From assembly GCA_037447655.1 (NCBI GenBank), contig JBBHKE010003381.1, forward strand, positions 64,001-128,000: DNA of 64,000 nucleotides, given 5' to 3'. Each line of letters starts with the position of its first letter. The first letter of the stretch is position 1. The position numbers and the translations under genes were made by a program. This document shows positions 11,045 through 22,697 of this stretch, piece after piece. The notes under the pieces were generated by a model. The model saw only the letters and a list, made by a program, of their open reading frames with translations. It had not been told where the DNA came from and ran no database searches. The DNA is from Zygnema cylindricum. Taxonomy: Eukaryota > Streptophyta > Zygnematophyceae > Zygnematales > Zygnemataceae.

Positions 11045-11290
11045 CGACGTCACAAGCAGTTACAAAAAATAACGGGCGACGTCACAAACAGTTCCAAAAA
11101 ATAACGTGGTTCATCATAGATTGTAGATGTTAACAGCCGTCACGGGCATTGTCGACGTATACAATCGTCACACCTTTAAGTAACAGTTTTGTTGTTACAC
11201 ATAGGGACATCTAAAATCTAGGTCCGCCGAATCTGCGCTAAAAAACAAAGTAAATTCTCTAAGTTTCAAGTACATTGAGACGCACCCTGA
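11045..11290. mobile_element. MITE-like element A, right part
   Basis: The other end of the element interrupted at 4063. Its reverse complement aligns almost continuously with 13335-13510 of element B, sharing GACNATTGTATACGTCGACAA, GCCCGTGACGGCTGT and the TTAGCGCnGATnCGGCGG block. It ends ACATTGAGACGCACCCTGA, the inverted partner of 3491. Candidate 8-bp flanks GCTATTAT (before 3490) and GCTCTTAC (after 11290) match at 6 of 8 positions. Confidence 0.8.
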
Positions 11291-11814
11291 GCTCTTACGA
11301 TTTCTCTTTCTACGGATGTTTGCACTAAGACGTTGGTCCTTCGAATTTGTGCCCGTAGAACCATATCTTTGGGTGAACCGCCATAAAGCCGTACTTATTT
11401 GCATCAATCGGTTCTGATTTTTTAATTATTTTTGTAAAATATGTTTTCTAAAGATATGCCAAGGTTCTTAAAGCTTTACGCGGCAACTTTGACTATCTTA
11501 TTCTTTGCGTTTTCGAATTCGTGACGCAAAATCTCATTCTATCCAGTTTGTGGCTACAGTTGAGTAATGTACTATAGCGTTCTCAAGGAGGACACTACAG
11601 TATTGTACCGTAGCCACAAACTTGACGTGTACAAGGTACACCGGAAAAAAAATAATGATCCACGACGGACGAGTGATGGTGACATTACAATTAGCAACGA
11701 CCACGTGCCTTCGAAGAGGGTAGATTCAAATACACCGAAATCGACGAAAAAATCTTTGCCGGAGGATATCCTTTGACGCTTCTGTTACCATCCATTGACT
11801 TTCATTTAAAGCAT
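11291..11814. other. unassigned, with a fragment related to the 22 kb MITEs
   Basis: No gene recognised. About 11645-11800 resembles the interior of the MITE at 21993-22697: both contain CCACGACG, a GTGCCTTC segment, AAAATCTTTG, CGGAGGATAT and ACGCTTCTGTT in the same order. It is probably a truncated member of that family. No matching terminal repeats were found here. Confidence 0.55.
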
Positions 11815-12920
11815 TGTTAAAAAGTAGGTGAGAGTAGGCCCCATATGATATGCCTATTGTACGCAAAACATACAATATGACCTTAAGACCCATATTGTAT
11901 TGGTCGCAAAATGAAAAAAAAAAAATTAATAGGGTTGAGTTGCACATCGATCGATAGAGAATTAAACGTCATGTCTAAATTTTGAAAAACATTTCGACAA
12001 TTTTTTTATTTTTTTTTAGTTTTGAGGTATTCTTTATTTAAACCGTCACATTTGGGCGATCAGACGGTTGTTGATCAAAGTAGCGATCTAAGAAGATCAC
12101 ATGAAAAGCCCATAACACAACTTACGATAGGACTATCGTCAATTTTGGACGATCGGAAAGCAAAGTAGCGATTTAAGAACTTCACATGAAAAGCCCATAA
12201 CACAACTTACGATAAAGGCGCCTACAAAAGGCCTACAATAGAAACGCCTACTTTTAAACTATGATTTAAAGGACTTTGCGCTTAAAACATGATAATGCAA
12301 TTCGTACAATGATAACGTACGCGCCGCACATCTTAAAATTGAATACAATTATAATTTTGTCCATCCGTACAGATATTGCATTCGCATTTTGCGCTTGAAT
12401 TGACGAATCTAAACGTTTGAGACTTTGAGCCATAGATCTAAAGTAGGTGAAAGTAGACCCATACAATATGCCTATAGTATGCAAAATATACAATATGACC
12501 TAATAACCCATATTGTATTCAGACCTTTTCGGATAAAAAATTGGACCAATTAAAACATTCAGACCAAAAAAATTATTTACACCGTGAGATTCGGACGATC
12601 GGACGGTCGCTGATCAAAGTAGCGATCTAAGAAGATCACATGAAAAGCCCATAACACAACTTACGATAGGACTTACGTCCGCGTTTTTTTTTCCGGGTTT
12701 TTTTTCCCGCAGAATGTCATCCTACGCCGTGTCAGTTCGCTAAAAAAATTCGTCCGGCGGCGTGCGCTGTACTATGATGATACGTCAGATTCGTACGTTC
12801 GTACAAGAGTGTGCACAACACACACACATACAGTATGCCTACTGCGCGAGTTTTGTGCCAAGTTTTGTGCGCCTACCAAAGGCCTACCATAAAAACGCTT
12901 ACTTTTGAACTATGGTTGAA
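11815..12920. repeat. partial tandem duplication, unit about 545-645 bp
   Basis: Three blocks recur in order. CCCATATTGTAT-containing blocks lie at 11820-11910 and 12435-12530. GATCAAAGTAGCGATCTAAG with CATAACACAACTTACGATA lies at about 12075-12130 and 12617-12670, with a third partial copy at 12160-12215. GGCCTACnATAnAAACGCnTAC lies at about 12226-12260 and 12870-12905. Offsets are 615, 544 and 644, so indels followed duplication. No coding potential was recognised. Confidence 0.75.
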
Positions 12921-13322
12921 CCAAAACACAAATAATAAAAAACCCTAAACATATAATCCTAAAAATCCGAGATACCCGGGCGGTATCTTGCCTTACTTTG
13001 GTGGCTCGACCTGAGTGAGTATTGATGAAAATATTACTGCTAATAAACGTGTCCGTACTGTTATTGGCAAACGCCTGAAGATAAGACTTATCATAAGAGC
13101 CCTTAGCGGGAAATTTGTCTTTTAGACTTTTAGTGAAGATTCGCCGCACGCGATACACGGGTGTTCATAAATTCCCATGTCCAAAAACAAAAATCGTCAT
13201 TTAAAAGTCATGACATGTGAACACGACGCATCTGTCTGACATAATAGACGTCATTTTCATGTGACGTTGCGACGTCCGGTTTTCTGTGACATCATGAAAC
13301 ACTGTCACACTGTCGACGTCAC
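12921..13322. other. no gene recognised
   Basis: Mixed sequence with a short minus-strand ORF (12910-13158, 82 codons) that shows no motif I recognise. It ends with GACGTCAC-rich sequence just before element B. Confidence 0.45.
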
Positions 13323-14113
13323 TAAGGCTGCGGCCCCATGTAGTTGTAACTTAGCGTACTTACTTTGTATTTTAGCGCGGATCCGGCGGGCCCGGATTTC
13401 AAGTGTCTCTATGTGTTCATTCGAAATTGTTACTTAAGTTTGTGACAATTGTATACGTCGACAACGCCCGTGACGGCTGTCACCGTATACAATTTGTGAT
13501 GACGCACCATATTTTTTTGTAACTTTTTGAATTGTCGCAAGACACATCGTACTTTTTGAAACGATTTGCGGATTTGGTATGTCGCATGTCTTTGCGTGAC
13601 ATCGTTGACGTAGAGCCTTGCACCCGTGGCTGTGCAAAATGCCTTTGCGTAAACCTCTCCCGTCCGGCCGCCATTACTTCGCAGATTTTTCACGTTCGCA
13701 GACTTTTCAACTTTGCGTGAAATGACACTGCAGCGTCGAGACCCCTGCAAAAAAAGAACCGTACAACATGCAAGCCGACAAAAACAAACAAACCCTGTAC
13801 TTTTTTTGTCGTCAAAAACTTCTAAAATCTTTTCACGCGTGGGAATATATTTACAGATTGGTGTAGACGGATTTGCTTAGCTTAAAACACATTGCCGATG
13901 TGTTTTATGATAATTTTGAAAATGACGTGACAGTGGGTCGAAAAAAAGCAACACGACAAATTTTCGTACATCCTAAGTTCAAGAGTGACGCAAATTGTAC
14001 TCTATAAATTTGCAATTTCTTCGTACGGTCGCAACTTAGGCAGTACGGCGCTAAGTTATATAGGAAAACGACAGAAAAAAACCCGAACTTAGCCACATGG
14101 GGCCGCAGCCTTA
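13323..14113. mobile_element. MITE-like element B (791 bp)
   Basis: Bounded by perfect inverted repeats TAAGGCTGCGGCCCCATGT at 13323 and its complement ending at 14113 (19 bp). The interior is the reverse orientation of element A: 13335-13510 matches 11045-11290 inverted, and 13560-14113 matches 3490-4063 inverted. B therefore supplies the uninterrupted reference for A. No transposase is present. Target duplication is not clear; the flanks GACGTCAC and ATTCTTGA do not match. ORFs on both strands inside it are chance. Confidence 0.82.
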
Positions 14114-14144
14114 ATTCTTGAACTTCCTGGATTCCTGACTGCGG

Positions 14145-14735
14145 CCGAGATTCTCGCGAAGTACAACGTCAATCGCTATTAGAGTATATAACGCCAATTC
14201 GGTGCCCTTTTTCAAAAAAAAAACCTTAAATACAATCCATAATTCTATTTTTTCCATTATTCTAATTAGGGTTTTATTTCAATTAGCGTTAATAATGGAA
14301 GTACACCTCAATGGAAATAGTGTGACGTACGGAAAGGATATCTCTGTACGAAATGGTACTTTTTGAATTACAAAGGCATAAAAAGACACTTAACATTATT
14401 GCACACACATGTGAATGTGAACTGGAAGAAAGAGACGCAAACTCGTCGAAAAGAATCACGTTCTCATATGTTCGTCCGTCGACCGTGTGAACAACGCGAC
14501 GGCGTACGAACTGTCAGAATTTGTACGGATACACATATTACTGTAGACATTTAAAGGGCGGGTATTTATTATTCTGGACAACCCAAATTACAGTTAGTGA
14601 TTAATTAGTATATATATTTTTTTTCAAAAAAATATAATTCCCGATTAGTGTTAATAACACTAATTCTTTTTTTACGCTATTTATTCCTTTACTCTAATAG
14701 CGATTGACGGTGTACAGTACCAGGAATGACATTGG
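14145..14735. mobile_element. small inverted-repeat element (tentative)
   Basis: GTACAACGTCAATCGCTATT at about 14162 is matched by the complement of 14700-14725, giving ends of about 25 bp with TCAATCGCTATTAGAGTA in common. Related CnATCGnTATTAG ends recur near 19040 and 19210. The interior is AT-rich with two TTAATAACACTAATT-like segments and no transposase. Confidence 0.5.
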
Positions 14736-14812
14736 ATTCCGTACGACAAATCCCTGCAAAATACGGAAAGACCAATGATCTGTTTCACATGGAAAGGATC
14801 CTGAAGTCAGAT

Positions 14813-14847
14813 GGAGGGGGAGGGGGAGGGGGAGGGGGAGGGGGAGG
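14813..14847 (+). repeat. (GGGGGA)n microsatellite
   Basis: Five to six uninterrupted GGGGGA units. The plus strand has enough G-runs to form a G-quadruplex. The flanks (CTCTCTTTCCCTCTCCCT just after) are pyrimidine-rich and could pair with it. Confidence 0.9.
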
Positions 14848-15161
14848 TGCCAAGTGCCAACTCTCTCTTTCCCTCTCCCTGATTATTTATACTACAGATT
14901 TTTGAAAACCCCAATTTGTTAATCATACATTATACAATGTGTATTACTCCTTATAATAAACCTGTTTGATTTAGAGATCCCAGTTTAAAGGCTCGAAAGG
15001 TCGATTTTTACCCGTAGCTTTATTGATTTACAAGACTTTCATGCTTTCATTTTTATTTTTTAAACAGTGTCAATTTGTTCTTTTGCTTACAATTTGTTTT
15101 CCAGAGATGTGACAACAAATTATTTTCAAATGGTTCAACTTTTGTCAACCATATTTAAAAA

Positions 15162-15280
<119 letters not shown>

Positions 15281-16611
15281 TAAAATTATAAAATTTGTAT
15301 TTGAAGCAAAGTATTTTCAGTTCGTTGTGGTAAATGGCGTGAGTCTATCGAACGAAAAATGGTAACACTCAGAAAAAATCTCAAAAAAAGAGGTACACTT
15401 AAACCATAAACATGTAAGTTATTCTTAGCATTTCCAAAAAAATAAATTATTAATAATAATAATGTGGTACTTACACTGGCAACAGTTCACCATCATTTTC
15501 AGGGGCAAGAAAGCACTTTAATTTTTTTTTTTTTTTAGGTAATTGTTCAAACGGTTTTATCTAGAAACTGTACAACTTACCCTCAACATTAGGTCAAAAT
15601 TTCTTCAATGTAATTACCCCTCTAAGAGAAACCTTCCGTTAGGTGGAGGCAAATAACTTCGAAAATGAAGTTTTATTTTTTCATTTTTTTCATTTTTACC
15701 TTGGAGTACAAAAAAAGGTGTTGACTGTGCAGAAAAATTCAATCAAACTCAAACAAGATGTTGTCCATCAGTTCCAGTTTCCTTACACCAATTTAGATAA
15801 AAAAATTTACTGTGATTGATGGAAAAAAGTACAAGATGATAACAGGTAAATTGATGGAAACGGATATGACCTATTGTCGAATGACTACTTTCTACAAAGC
15901 TGTAACTGAAAACTGAAAAGTAACTGGAAAAAAAAAGCCGCATAGAAAGGGGAATTCACAAAATAGGCACGTCAAGATCAAAAGAAGCTGATTTTAGCGA
16001 TTTTTCTACAAAAACTGCGCACTCTATTTCTGGTATATACTATGCACAGATTACCTTTCTACAGCATCCAAAACTAACTTTCTTTCAAAAAAGAGTGCAC
16101 TCTAATTCCACCTTTTCTATACCTTCCCGTCCGGAAAAATAAAAAATCGTAAAACAAACTAAATTCCGCACTAAATTCCCCTTTCCTTCTCACATTACAA
16201 CATAAACAAACGTCCGTAATAACATTGCATGTAATGATGCAATTTGACGTCATCATCATGAGCTGATCGTCTTTTTCTCGTAACCCTTGTGATTAGGGTT
16301 AAAGTTCGTCCGCTGAAATGACGCTACAGTCAATACTTCTCTTCAAAAATGACGGCGGACTTCGTCCGCTTTCCACGTATTCTTTCATCACCGAAGATGA
16401 ACCTCCACGTGTAACTTTGGTCCTCAAATGTAACTGTACCTTTTCTTCTAGAACAACCAAACTTGACTTTCTCACGGACCAACACGTGTGCCTGAAGTGC
16501 ACCGAATCTGTGTACTCCCTTTCGAGTTACATACTCACTAAATCATGTCCTCGTCAATTTATCTTCACACAAACTGACTCATATTCAGAACACCTTTCTT
16601 GCGCAGACTGC
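15281..16611. other. no gene recognised
   Basis: About 1.3 kb without a recognisable protein or RNA. ORFs at 15749-15943 (minus), 16074-16259 (minus) and 16318-16671 (plus, 117 codons) show no motif. The last runs into a short repeat of CTATGACTGCTATGA type, which argues against it being a gene. Confidence 0.5.
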
Positions 16612-16765
16612 TATAGTTGCTATGACTCTGCTACGACTGCTATGAGTGCTATGACTGCTATGATCTGTTAGCGCAGCTGTGATATTAGAGCAGCGCAGCT
16701 GCGATGTCAGATCAGAGCAGCATAGCAGCATAACAACAAGTGTAGAGTGCTCAAGGTTTATAGCT
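16612..16765. repeat. GCAGC/CAGCTGCG short-motif cluster
   Basis: Repeats of CTATGANTGCTATGA followed by GCGCAGCTG, GCAGCGCAGCTGCGATG and AGCATAGCAGCATA. Similar CGCAGCTGCG-rich tracts lie in the gypsy-type LTR at 39387-39868 and in the E3 copia LTR at 58755-59030. This may be a remnant of an LTR of one of those families. Confidence 0.65.
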
Positions 16766-16831
16766 GCGATGTCTGACTTAGGGTAGCATGGTAGCATGAT
16801 ATAGAGAGAACTCAAGGTTTCCAAAACAAAA

Positions 16832-17260
16832 GGGTTTAGGACTTATAATATTTCGGGTAGGTAGCTACCTCTCTCTTAGAGAGCACCTTGTATAAATGGC
16901 AAACTTTGGCCAGCCATAACTATCAACTTAGTTGACCAATATCAGTAATTCTTGTTGCTGCAGACTCAATGGAGTCCACGCTACACAGGGATGTAGTCGG
17001 TTAGTGTTTTTGCCTGCGTGGGTGGCTGCATTTCTAAAGGAAAGTCCAAGTGGGTGAATGTGTCCAAATCTCATATTCTAACTTTGCATTCTGTGGTGGA
17101 ACTGAGCACACAAAAAGTCTTATTTCACAAGGGTGAAGCTGTAATGGGGTTTTGATTGTAAAAGGGTCAATCATTTAGGTTTATTTCAAGTTGGAGTCGG
17201 CACCACCTAGATTAACTTCTTTTGGATCTACGATTTCTGTGGGCAATGGAGCACAGACAG
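16832..17260 (+). repeat. copia LTR fragment, plus orientation
   Basis: The promoter-proximal and R-U5 part of a copia LTR: a TATA box (TGTATAAATGG at about 16890), a CATAACTATCAACTnAGTTGAC block, GACTCAATGGAGTCC, GTGGTGGAACTGAGCACA and CTGTGGGCAATGGAGC at the end. It matches 32147-32544 and 35165-35585. The U3 half is missing; the CAGCTGCG cluster lies in its place. Confidence 0.82.
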
Positions 17261-17433
17261 TTTCAAGGGCGGTTACGTTTTCTTACCATCAAACTTTAAG
17301 CTTTCCACATGTAAACTTTGTTGTATGTTCACACATGCCACCATGATGCTGACAGACAAAGGTATGCGAATAAGTTTTTTTCGATAGAATTTGGCTTCTA
17401 TTTGAGTGCATTTTTATGTGTGCCCGCGATTAC

Positions 17434-17900
17434 ACGAAATCATTTTTTGTACGTTTTTACTTAATAAAGTACAATTTTGCACGGTCAAACACCAGCCGTA
17501 CGCCACACTATTCAAAATGGCACTTTATTAGAGTTGTTAACGCTCATTCAAAAAGTACCTTAAATAATGTAAAGAATAATTTAGATTTATGTACTCTATT
17601 TTGGGTGATAGAGTCAAAATTCGGGGAAACGCAATCAACGTACATAACGCTAATTACAATTCGCCGTGTACTATAGTCTACTATAGTGTAGAGTACACCG
17701 CGAATCGTAATTAGAGTAGATAATCGTTAAACAGAGTACATAAATATAAATTATTCTTTACTGTATTTAAGGTATTTTTTTAATGAGCGTAAATAACTCT
17801 AACCATTTTAAATAGTGTAGCGTACTGTTGGTCTCTAGTCTTGCAAAATTGTACTTTATTAAATAAAGTACAAATAGTGATTTAATACAGGCCGTTATCA
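17434..17900. repeat. long inverted repeat (foldback), arms about 200 bp
   Basis: 17434-17670 and 17685-17900 are inverted copies of each other with a very short spacer. Matching landmarks include AATAAAGTACAATTTTGC against its complement at 17842-17860, AACGCTCATT, ACCTTAAATA, AAAGAATAATTTA, TTTATGTACTCT and TAATTACnATTCGCnGTGTACT near the centre. By eye the arms agree at roughly 85% or better with a few indels. No coding sequence was found. A transcript would fold into a long hairpin. Confidence 0.85.
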
Positions 17901-18002
17901 TGCAACTCTGTTGAACAAACCGCGTAGTGCAAACATCATGATGACGTGAAACTGTACGTTTTGTCAGATTCTGTGCTCGTATTTAATTTATAGTACACCG
18001 TA

Positions 18003-19034
18003 TGTTGAAATCACTAGATTTAGGGAGTATTTTCTAGGCTTACTAAATAAAATAAAAAAGAGAAGTGATAGGAGCCTGCTTCCACCTCCTCCCTCTAGCC
18101 CACATACTTGTTGTAGTCACTAAAGGACAAAGAGGGAGGTGGAGCCATAACTGCCTTTGCAGCCATAGGAAGTAGACTAACTAGTTATGTTTAGTAAAAA
18201 TACTGACAGACCAGGGATTTGATCCTGGTCTGGAAGTAGACTAACTATTTTTTTTTAGTTAAAAGACTGACAGAATAGGGATTTGATCCTGTTCCCTATG
18301 GTCTATAGCCGATAGCGCTATTCTATAGTCTAGGAACAATGGTACGATACATAGGGTGTGATAATTACTTAAACGCGTACTATTGAACTAAGCCGATTAC
18401 CGAATTAGTAAAAACTGTAACATGGAAACACTTAGAATATTTCTATAGATCGACGAAATATTAATTTCAAGTGCCAATTTTAAAAGCCGGTTTGGATCCA
18501 ACTGCACGCGTCATTAACGAGATCCCAAAATGGGCGCTTTGGAGGTTTTTGGGCGTGACATGACTTAGTGTCACGTGGCAAGATAACATTGGGAAGCGGG
18601 AATCCTGGGAGCATTGGGACTAGTCTGGAGGAGACAGACGTCCACTCCATGGCCTTATAGTACACAGGCCGTACAGAATGGACATTGGCCATAGTACCTT
18701 TCTGTACTACACAGTCTTTTGATTGGTTTGTATAGCAGTAGATAGGGGTTGTGAAAGGGGTTTAGAACTTAGAGGATTGAGGAGTTAGCCGCCTCTCTCC
18801 CAACAAGCTTGTATAAATATTGGCATCTTTGCCATTTCATAACTTATCGCCTGGTTGGGCGTTTAAAGTGATTCTTTTTGCTGTGGGCTCAAAGGGGTCC
18901 AGAATGCACAAGGGTGTAGCTAGATTGTCTGTTTGTCAGCTTCGGTAGCAGTGGTCCTACTTAAAATGGGGTTTGTCAAAAACTACCTAGAGACTTCTTG
19001 AATTTTGTGGTCCAATGGGAGACATAGAATTGCA
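18003..19034 (+). repeat. solo copia LTR, plus orientation (1032 bp)
   Basis: Starts TGTTGAAATCA and ends GAATTGCA, the consensus start and end seen in E2. It contains GAGTATTTTCTAGG at the start, two copies of a GATTTGATCCTG tRNA-like B-box complement (18205-18290), the GTCACGTGGC site at about 18575, a TATA box near 18812 (GTATAAATATTGG) and a GGACTCAAAGGGGTCC-type block. No internal region is attached. The five flanking bases (CCGTA and CTATG) do not match, so the duplication is lost or edited. Confidence 0.85.
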
Positions 19035-19715
19035 CTATGAATCGTTATTAGCCTTATTTACTCTATATTGGCACCTCAAAAGTTTGACATTGATACCTTA
19101 AATAAAATAAATTACAATATTTAAGGACGTGGACCATAATCTGCCATGTCCCATGGCACTAAATTCGAATGAATGACGCTAGTTTTATTTTACACAAATA
19201 ATTTCTATACGCTAATAACGATTGAAGGTGTAGCGTTAATGGTCATACGGTACTATTTTTATGAATAGTGTGGTGTACAAAATGTTTTTACAACACTGTA
19301 CTTCATTAATGAGAATCGTACAAAAAATGTAGGTAATGGTCGCATACAGAACTCATCTTAGAACAAACGTGGAGTCGACTTTGCCACAAACGCGTTCGCA
19401 AACCCAAATTAGAATTATGGATTAATTACAGTAAAAGGACGTGACGTGGTACGGATTGTCAAATTTTGTACTTCTACCTATTTTACCCTATATGTAATGA
19501 CGACAGATCCAGTGTACCTAAATCAACGTTATGGAGAAATTACAATTAAACATTTTTTGAAAACGGGATTGATACACATATTAGCATTAATGACACTAAT
19601 AAACTATTAACACTAATAATTTCTATATCTAATAAAGATTCACCGTGAACTGTAATTGTTACATACGACAAGCGATGAATGCTCTCTATTTATAGTATTT
19701 AACGAAAAGTAACCC
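19035..19715. other. no gene; degenerate inverted-repeat debris
   Basis: Contains ATCGTTATTAG and its complement CTAATAACGAT at 19042 and 19210, suggesting a small decayed foldback element. It is otherwise AT-rich with CTAATAA-like short repeats and no recognisable gene. Confidence 0.5.
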
Positions 19716-19718
19716 TAA

Positions 19719-20463
19719 GGGTGGTGTTCCATCAGACGAAAAGTGAGGTTCTTTACAAAAATTGGGGCCTCTTCGTAACACACCTTACCTGCTATTTTGG
19801 TTTTATACGCAAACACCATTACAAAAATCTTGCTGATATTCTCCAAAGGTCTGAAGGAAAGATTGACCGTTGGAAAATTTTTCGCGAAGCATTCGCTTCC
19901 AAAGTTTTTGTAAATGGTGATGTACCTACCTCGAGGAGGTACATCACCATCACTATTTACAAAAAAAATTGAGCCGCGATACGTTGGATAATGAATATAC
20001 ATGTCAGGACGGCAACCAAATGAAATTGAATATTTCGCACCTGATATATGCATTCAGAAATTCAACGGAAATCACGAAAGTGATCTCGTAACGAACTTTC
20101 GTTGCAATATTTTTGTTATCGGCCATTCTTCACACTATTTATGGAAGCTCTCATTCGTCACGCGAAAAAGTAAAAGCCCTAAAAATAATGAACTGGCGTC
20201 TGACAAGCATTTGCAAAGAGTACAAAATTTGTGTGGTACGATATCCTAGTTCGCACGTACATGGTATGCAAATGACGATTTTGAGTTGAAGTTGGTCGGT
20301 GTAAAAAATATTTGACGATTTTCAAATACGATTTTATCTTACGTAGAACCACTCTTAATTGTACAAGTGGATTACAAACTCTGCGCGATAGTACACTGAT
20401 CAGAATGTAGCACTCTGTAATGTTGACCGTGCGTTTACACAATTTCCTGATGGAACGCCACCC
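19719..20463. mobile_element. MITE 1 of a tandem series (745 bp, TAA flanks)
   Basis: Ends GGGTGGTGTTCCATCAG and CTGATGGAACGCCACCC are inverted repeats (16 of 17). TAA lies on both sides (19716-19718 and 20464-20466). Inverted GGG...CCC ends with a TAA duplication fit PIF/Harbinger (Tourist-type) MITEs. A sub-terminal tract, AAAAGTGnGGTT, is shared with the next elements. No transposase. Confidence 0.82.
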
Positions 20464-20466
20464 TAA

Positions 20467-21240
20467 GGGTAACCTTCCATCAGGCAAAAAGTGGGGTTGT
20501 TTACTGGAGAAAGTACATTTTCGTACTAGGCCGTACTATTTTTTTTTTTTTTTTACACAACATGTTTACTAGAAATTCATTAAGATTCTCCGGAATTTTT
20601 GGCAAAAACTCCCACCGATTGATTTGAATTCTCGACGGAAACGCCCCTTTTATCCAATACCTGGCGAGTCTCCTCCGATTGTCCTAAGGAGGACAATTTG
20701 CGCTTACTGGACACGTGTATTGGTCCACTTGTAAAATCAGAGTCGATCCACGACGGGCGTGAAGTTATAAACTTACATGTGGCAAATGGCGTGTACCTTT
20801 TGACGTCAAAGTTACCTTGTTCGACGACAAAATCTTGTAGGACATCCTGTCACGCCTCCGCCGGTACAACGATAATACATGAACGTACAAATGGTACATT
20901 CATGGACGTTTGTACAAATTTTCATTTTGCAACGGTTTCCATGACCGTTGGTACAACGACAAATACATTAATACGACGACGTACAGATTGTACATTAACG
21001 TGACGTTACTAGATATTTTAATCTGCGTTTGCCCGTACAAATACGCAGTTGCTATTTTGTCCTTTTCAAAACTTTCATTGTTCTTGGGCCCCTCAACAGG
21101 ATCCTATGTGGTACTAATCGAAATCTAACACGTAAGCAGTTTTTGCTTCACTGACACGACCTGATAGAAAGGGGTTACAAATATTATTGCCAGTAAACGT
21201 GACCGTACGATTACTGGGAACGACTGATGGAAGGTTACCC
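20467..21240. mobile_element. MITE 2 of the tandem series (774 bp)
   Basis: Ends GGGTAACCTTCCATCAG and CTGATGGAAGGTTACCC are perfect 17-bp inverted repeats. It begins directly after the TAA shared with MITE 1 and is followed by AAA (21241-21243), probably a mutated TAA. It shares the sub-terminal AAAAAGTGGGGTTGTTTACTG with MITE 3. No transposase. Confidence 0.85.
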
Positions 21241-21243
21241 AAA

Positions 21244-21949
21244 GGGTGGAATTCCATTAGCGAAAAAGTGGGGTTTTTTACTGACGGCAGTACCTTTTCG
21301 TACAGGTTTGTACACAATTTTTTTTTTCCAAAGAAAACATCATTACAGAAAAATGTCCAAGGTTGTAGGCGTAAATTCAGACCATCGGATGCTATTACAC
21401 TTTTTATCTGAGACGCCACGTCACTAGCCCTACAGTTTGTTAAGAACATGCACCGAGAAGACAGTTCTCAAAATCATAACGAATGAAAATGGGTCGCGTG
21501 GAAAAGTGAAAAAAAGTCCACGATGACCGCGCGCTTATATGCGTGCACGTCACAAAGGCCAAGTGCCTTCCGCGAAGGTGGCTGCGAATCCGCGTAAATT
21601 GTCTCGTCACGCTCCCACCATCAAAGTTTGCCGCCTCCTTTTTGTGGTTGCGTTTTGATATTTTGTGTAGTACAATTAATGCCCTCTGTACGAGTCATTA
21701 ATTAGATCTGGTGGTGTAGATATTTCCTCCCGCGAGTTCAGATGTTACCTTCGCTCGTAAAAATATTGCGTTCAGACTTTGCATTTTAAGATTATTTTAA
21801 GATTTTAAGAATCTAACATTAACCTACGTGTTATTATCCAGAACGAGCCACGCAAACAAAAAGTGGTTTACAAACGCGACCTAATGGAAGGCACGCCCTT
21901 CAATTAAATTTTTCGTACAATTACTGAGACACGTAATGGAAGTCCACCC
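21244..21949. mobile_element. MITE 3 of the tandem series (706 bp)
   Basis: Ends GGGTGGAATTCCATTAG and GTAATGGAAGTCCACCC are imperfect inverted repeats. TAA follows at 21950-21952. An extra end-like sequence, CCTAATGGAAGGCACGCCC, lies at about 21888-21906, which may be the end of another element or an internal duplication. No transposase. Confidence 0.78.
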
Positions 21950-21992
21950 TAAGTCTGCGTACAAATACCAACTTTCGGTTTTTGAAGTTTAA

Positions 21993-22697
21993 GGGTGAGG
22001 TTCCATTAGGGAAAAAATGTCGTTGTTTACTGAAAGTCGTACTGTTTCGTACAATGCCGTACCAAAATAAAAAAAATGTCAGAAAAACAAGCCTACTTAA
22101 TGAGGGATTTGATTCTCCACGTTTATGGGCGTAAACGTAAACCGTCGGATGCATAATCGGATACGCCGTCGTCTGGCACTTTCAATTCGCAACAAGTGAC
22201 CCGGAGTAGGTCAATTCTAAGCGCCTGAACGAATAGCATCGTGCCTTGTGGAAAAGTGAACAAATATCCACGACGATCGCGCGACCAGGTGGGTACACGT
22301 CGCGTATGACATGTGCCTTCCGCGAAGGAGGATGCGAGGCCACCGGAAGCCGCAAGAAAATCTTTGACGGAGGATATTGTTTCACGCTTCTGTTGTCATC
22401 CACTTACCATTCTGACATTTTCGTACGCTTTTACAAATCTTAAGTTTCGTCCACCCGTACATATTTTATTCAATGCGTCGTACGAGTCTCTTTATACCTT
22501 CGCCGGTACAAATATGTTGTCACACTTTGCTCTCAGAGATTCTTTGAAGATTGCTAAAATTGTATTCATCTATTACGTGGACCAATCAAAGAGTGCTAGG
22601 CAAATAAAATGTCGGTTACTGACCCGACACGATGGAGCGATGGCTTCAGTAAACGAATTTTCGACGTTTACTTAGGCCGCCTAATGGAACAACGCTC
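21993..22697. mobile_element. MITE 4 of the tandem series (705 bp, TAA flanks)
   Basis: Ends GGGTGAGGTTCCATTAGG and CCTAATGGAACAACGCTC form an inverted repeat (13 of 18), with TAA at 21990-21992 and 22698-22700. It is separated from MITE 3 by about 40 bp. The interior shares GTGCCTTCCGCGAAGG with MITE 3 and GGAGGATAT with 11645-11800. ORFs inside (22313-22675 and others) are not recognisable proteins. Confidence 0.8.

Noticed and set aside
12030-12670. A CRISPR-like array from the repeated blocks
   Set aside because: Only two to three copies, unequal spacing and long imperfect units in a eukaryotic repeat context.
16318-16671. 117-codon Cys/Ser-rich ORF as a possible small secreted protein
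   Set aside because: No signal peptide or known motif, it runs into a CTATGACTG short repeat, and the other strand is also open.
18003-19034. A target duplication for the solo LTR (CCGTA/CTATG)
   Set aside because: The flanks do not match, so only the LTR itself is reported.
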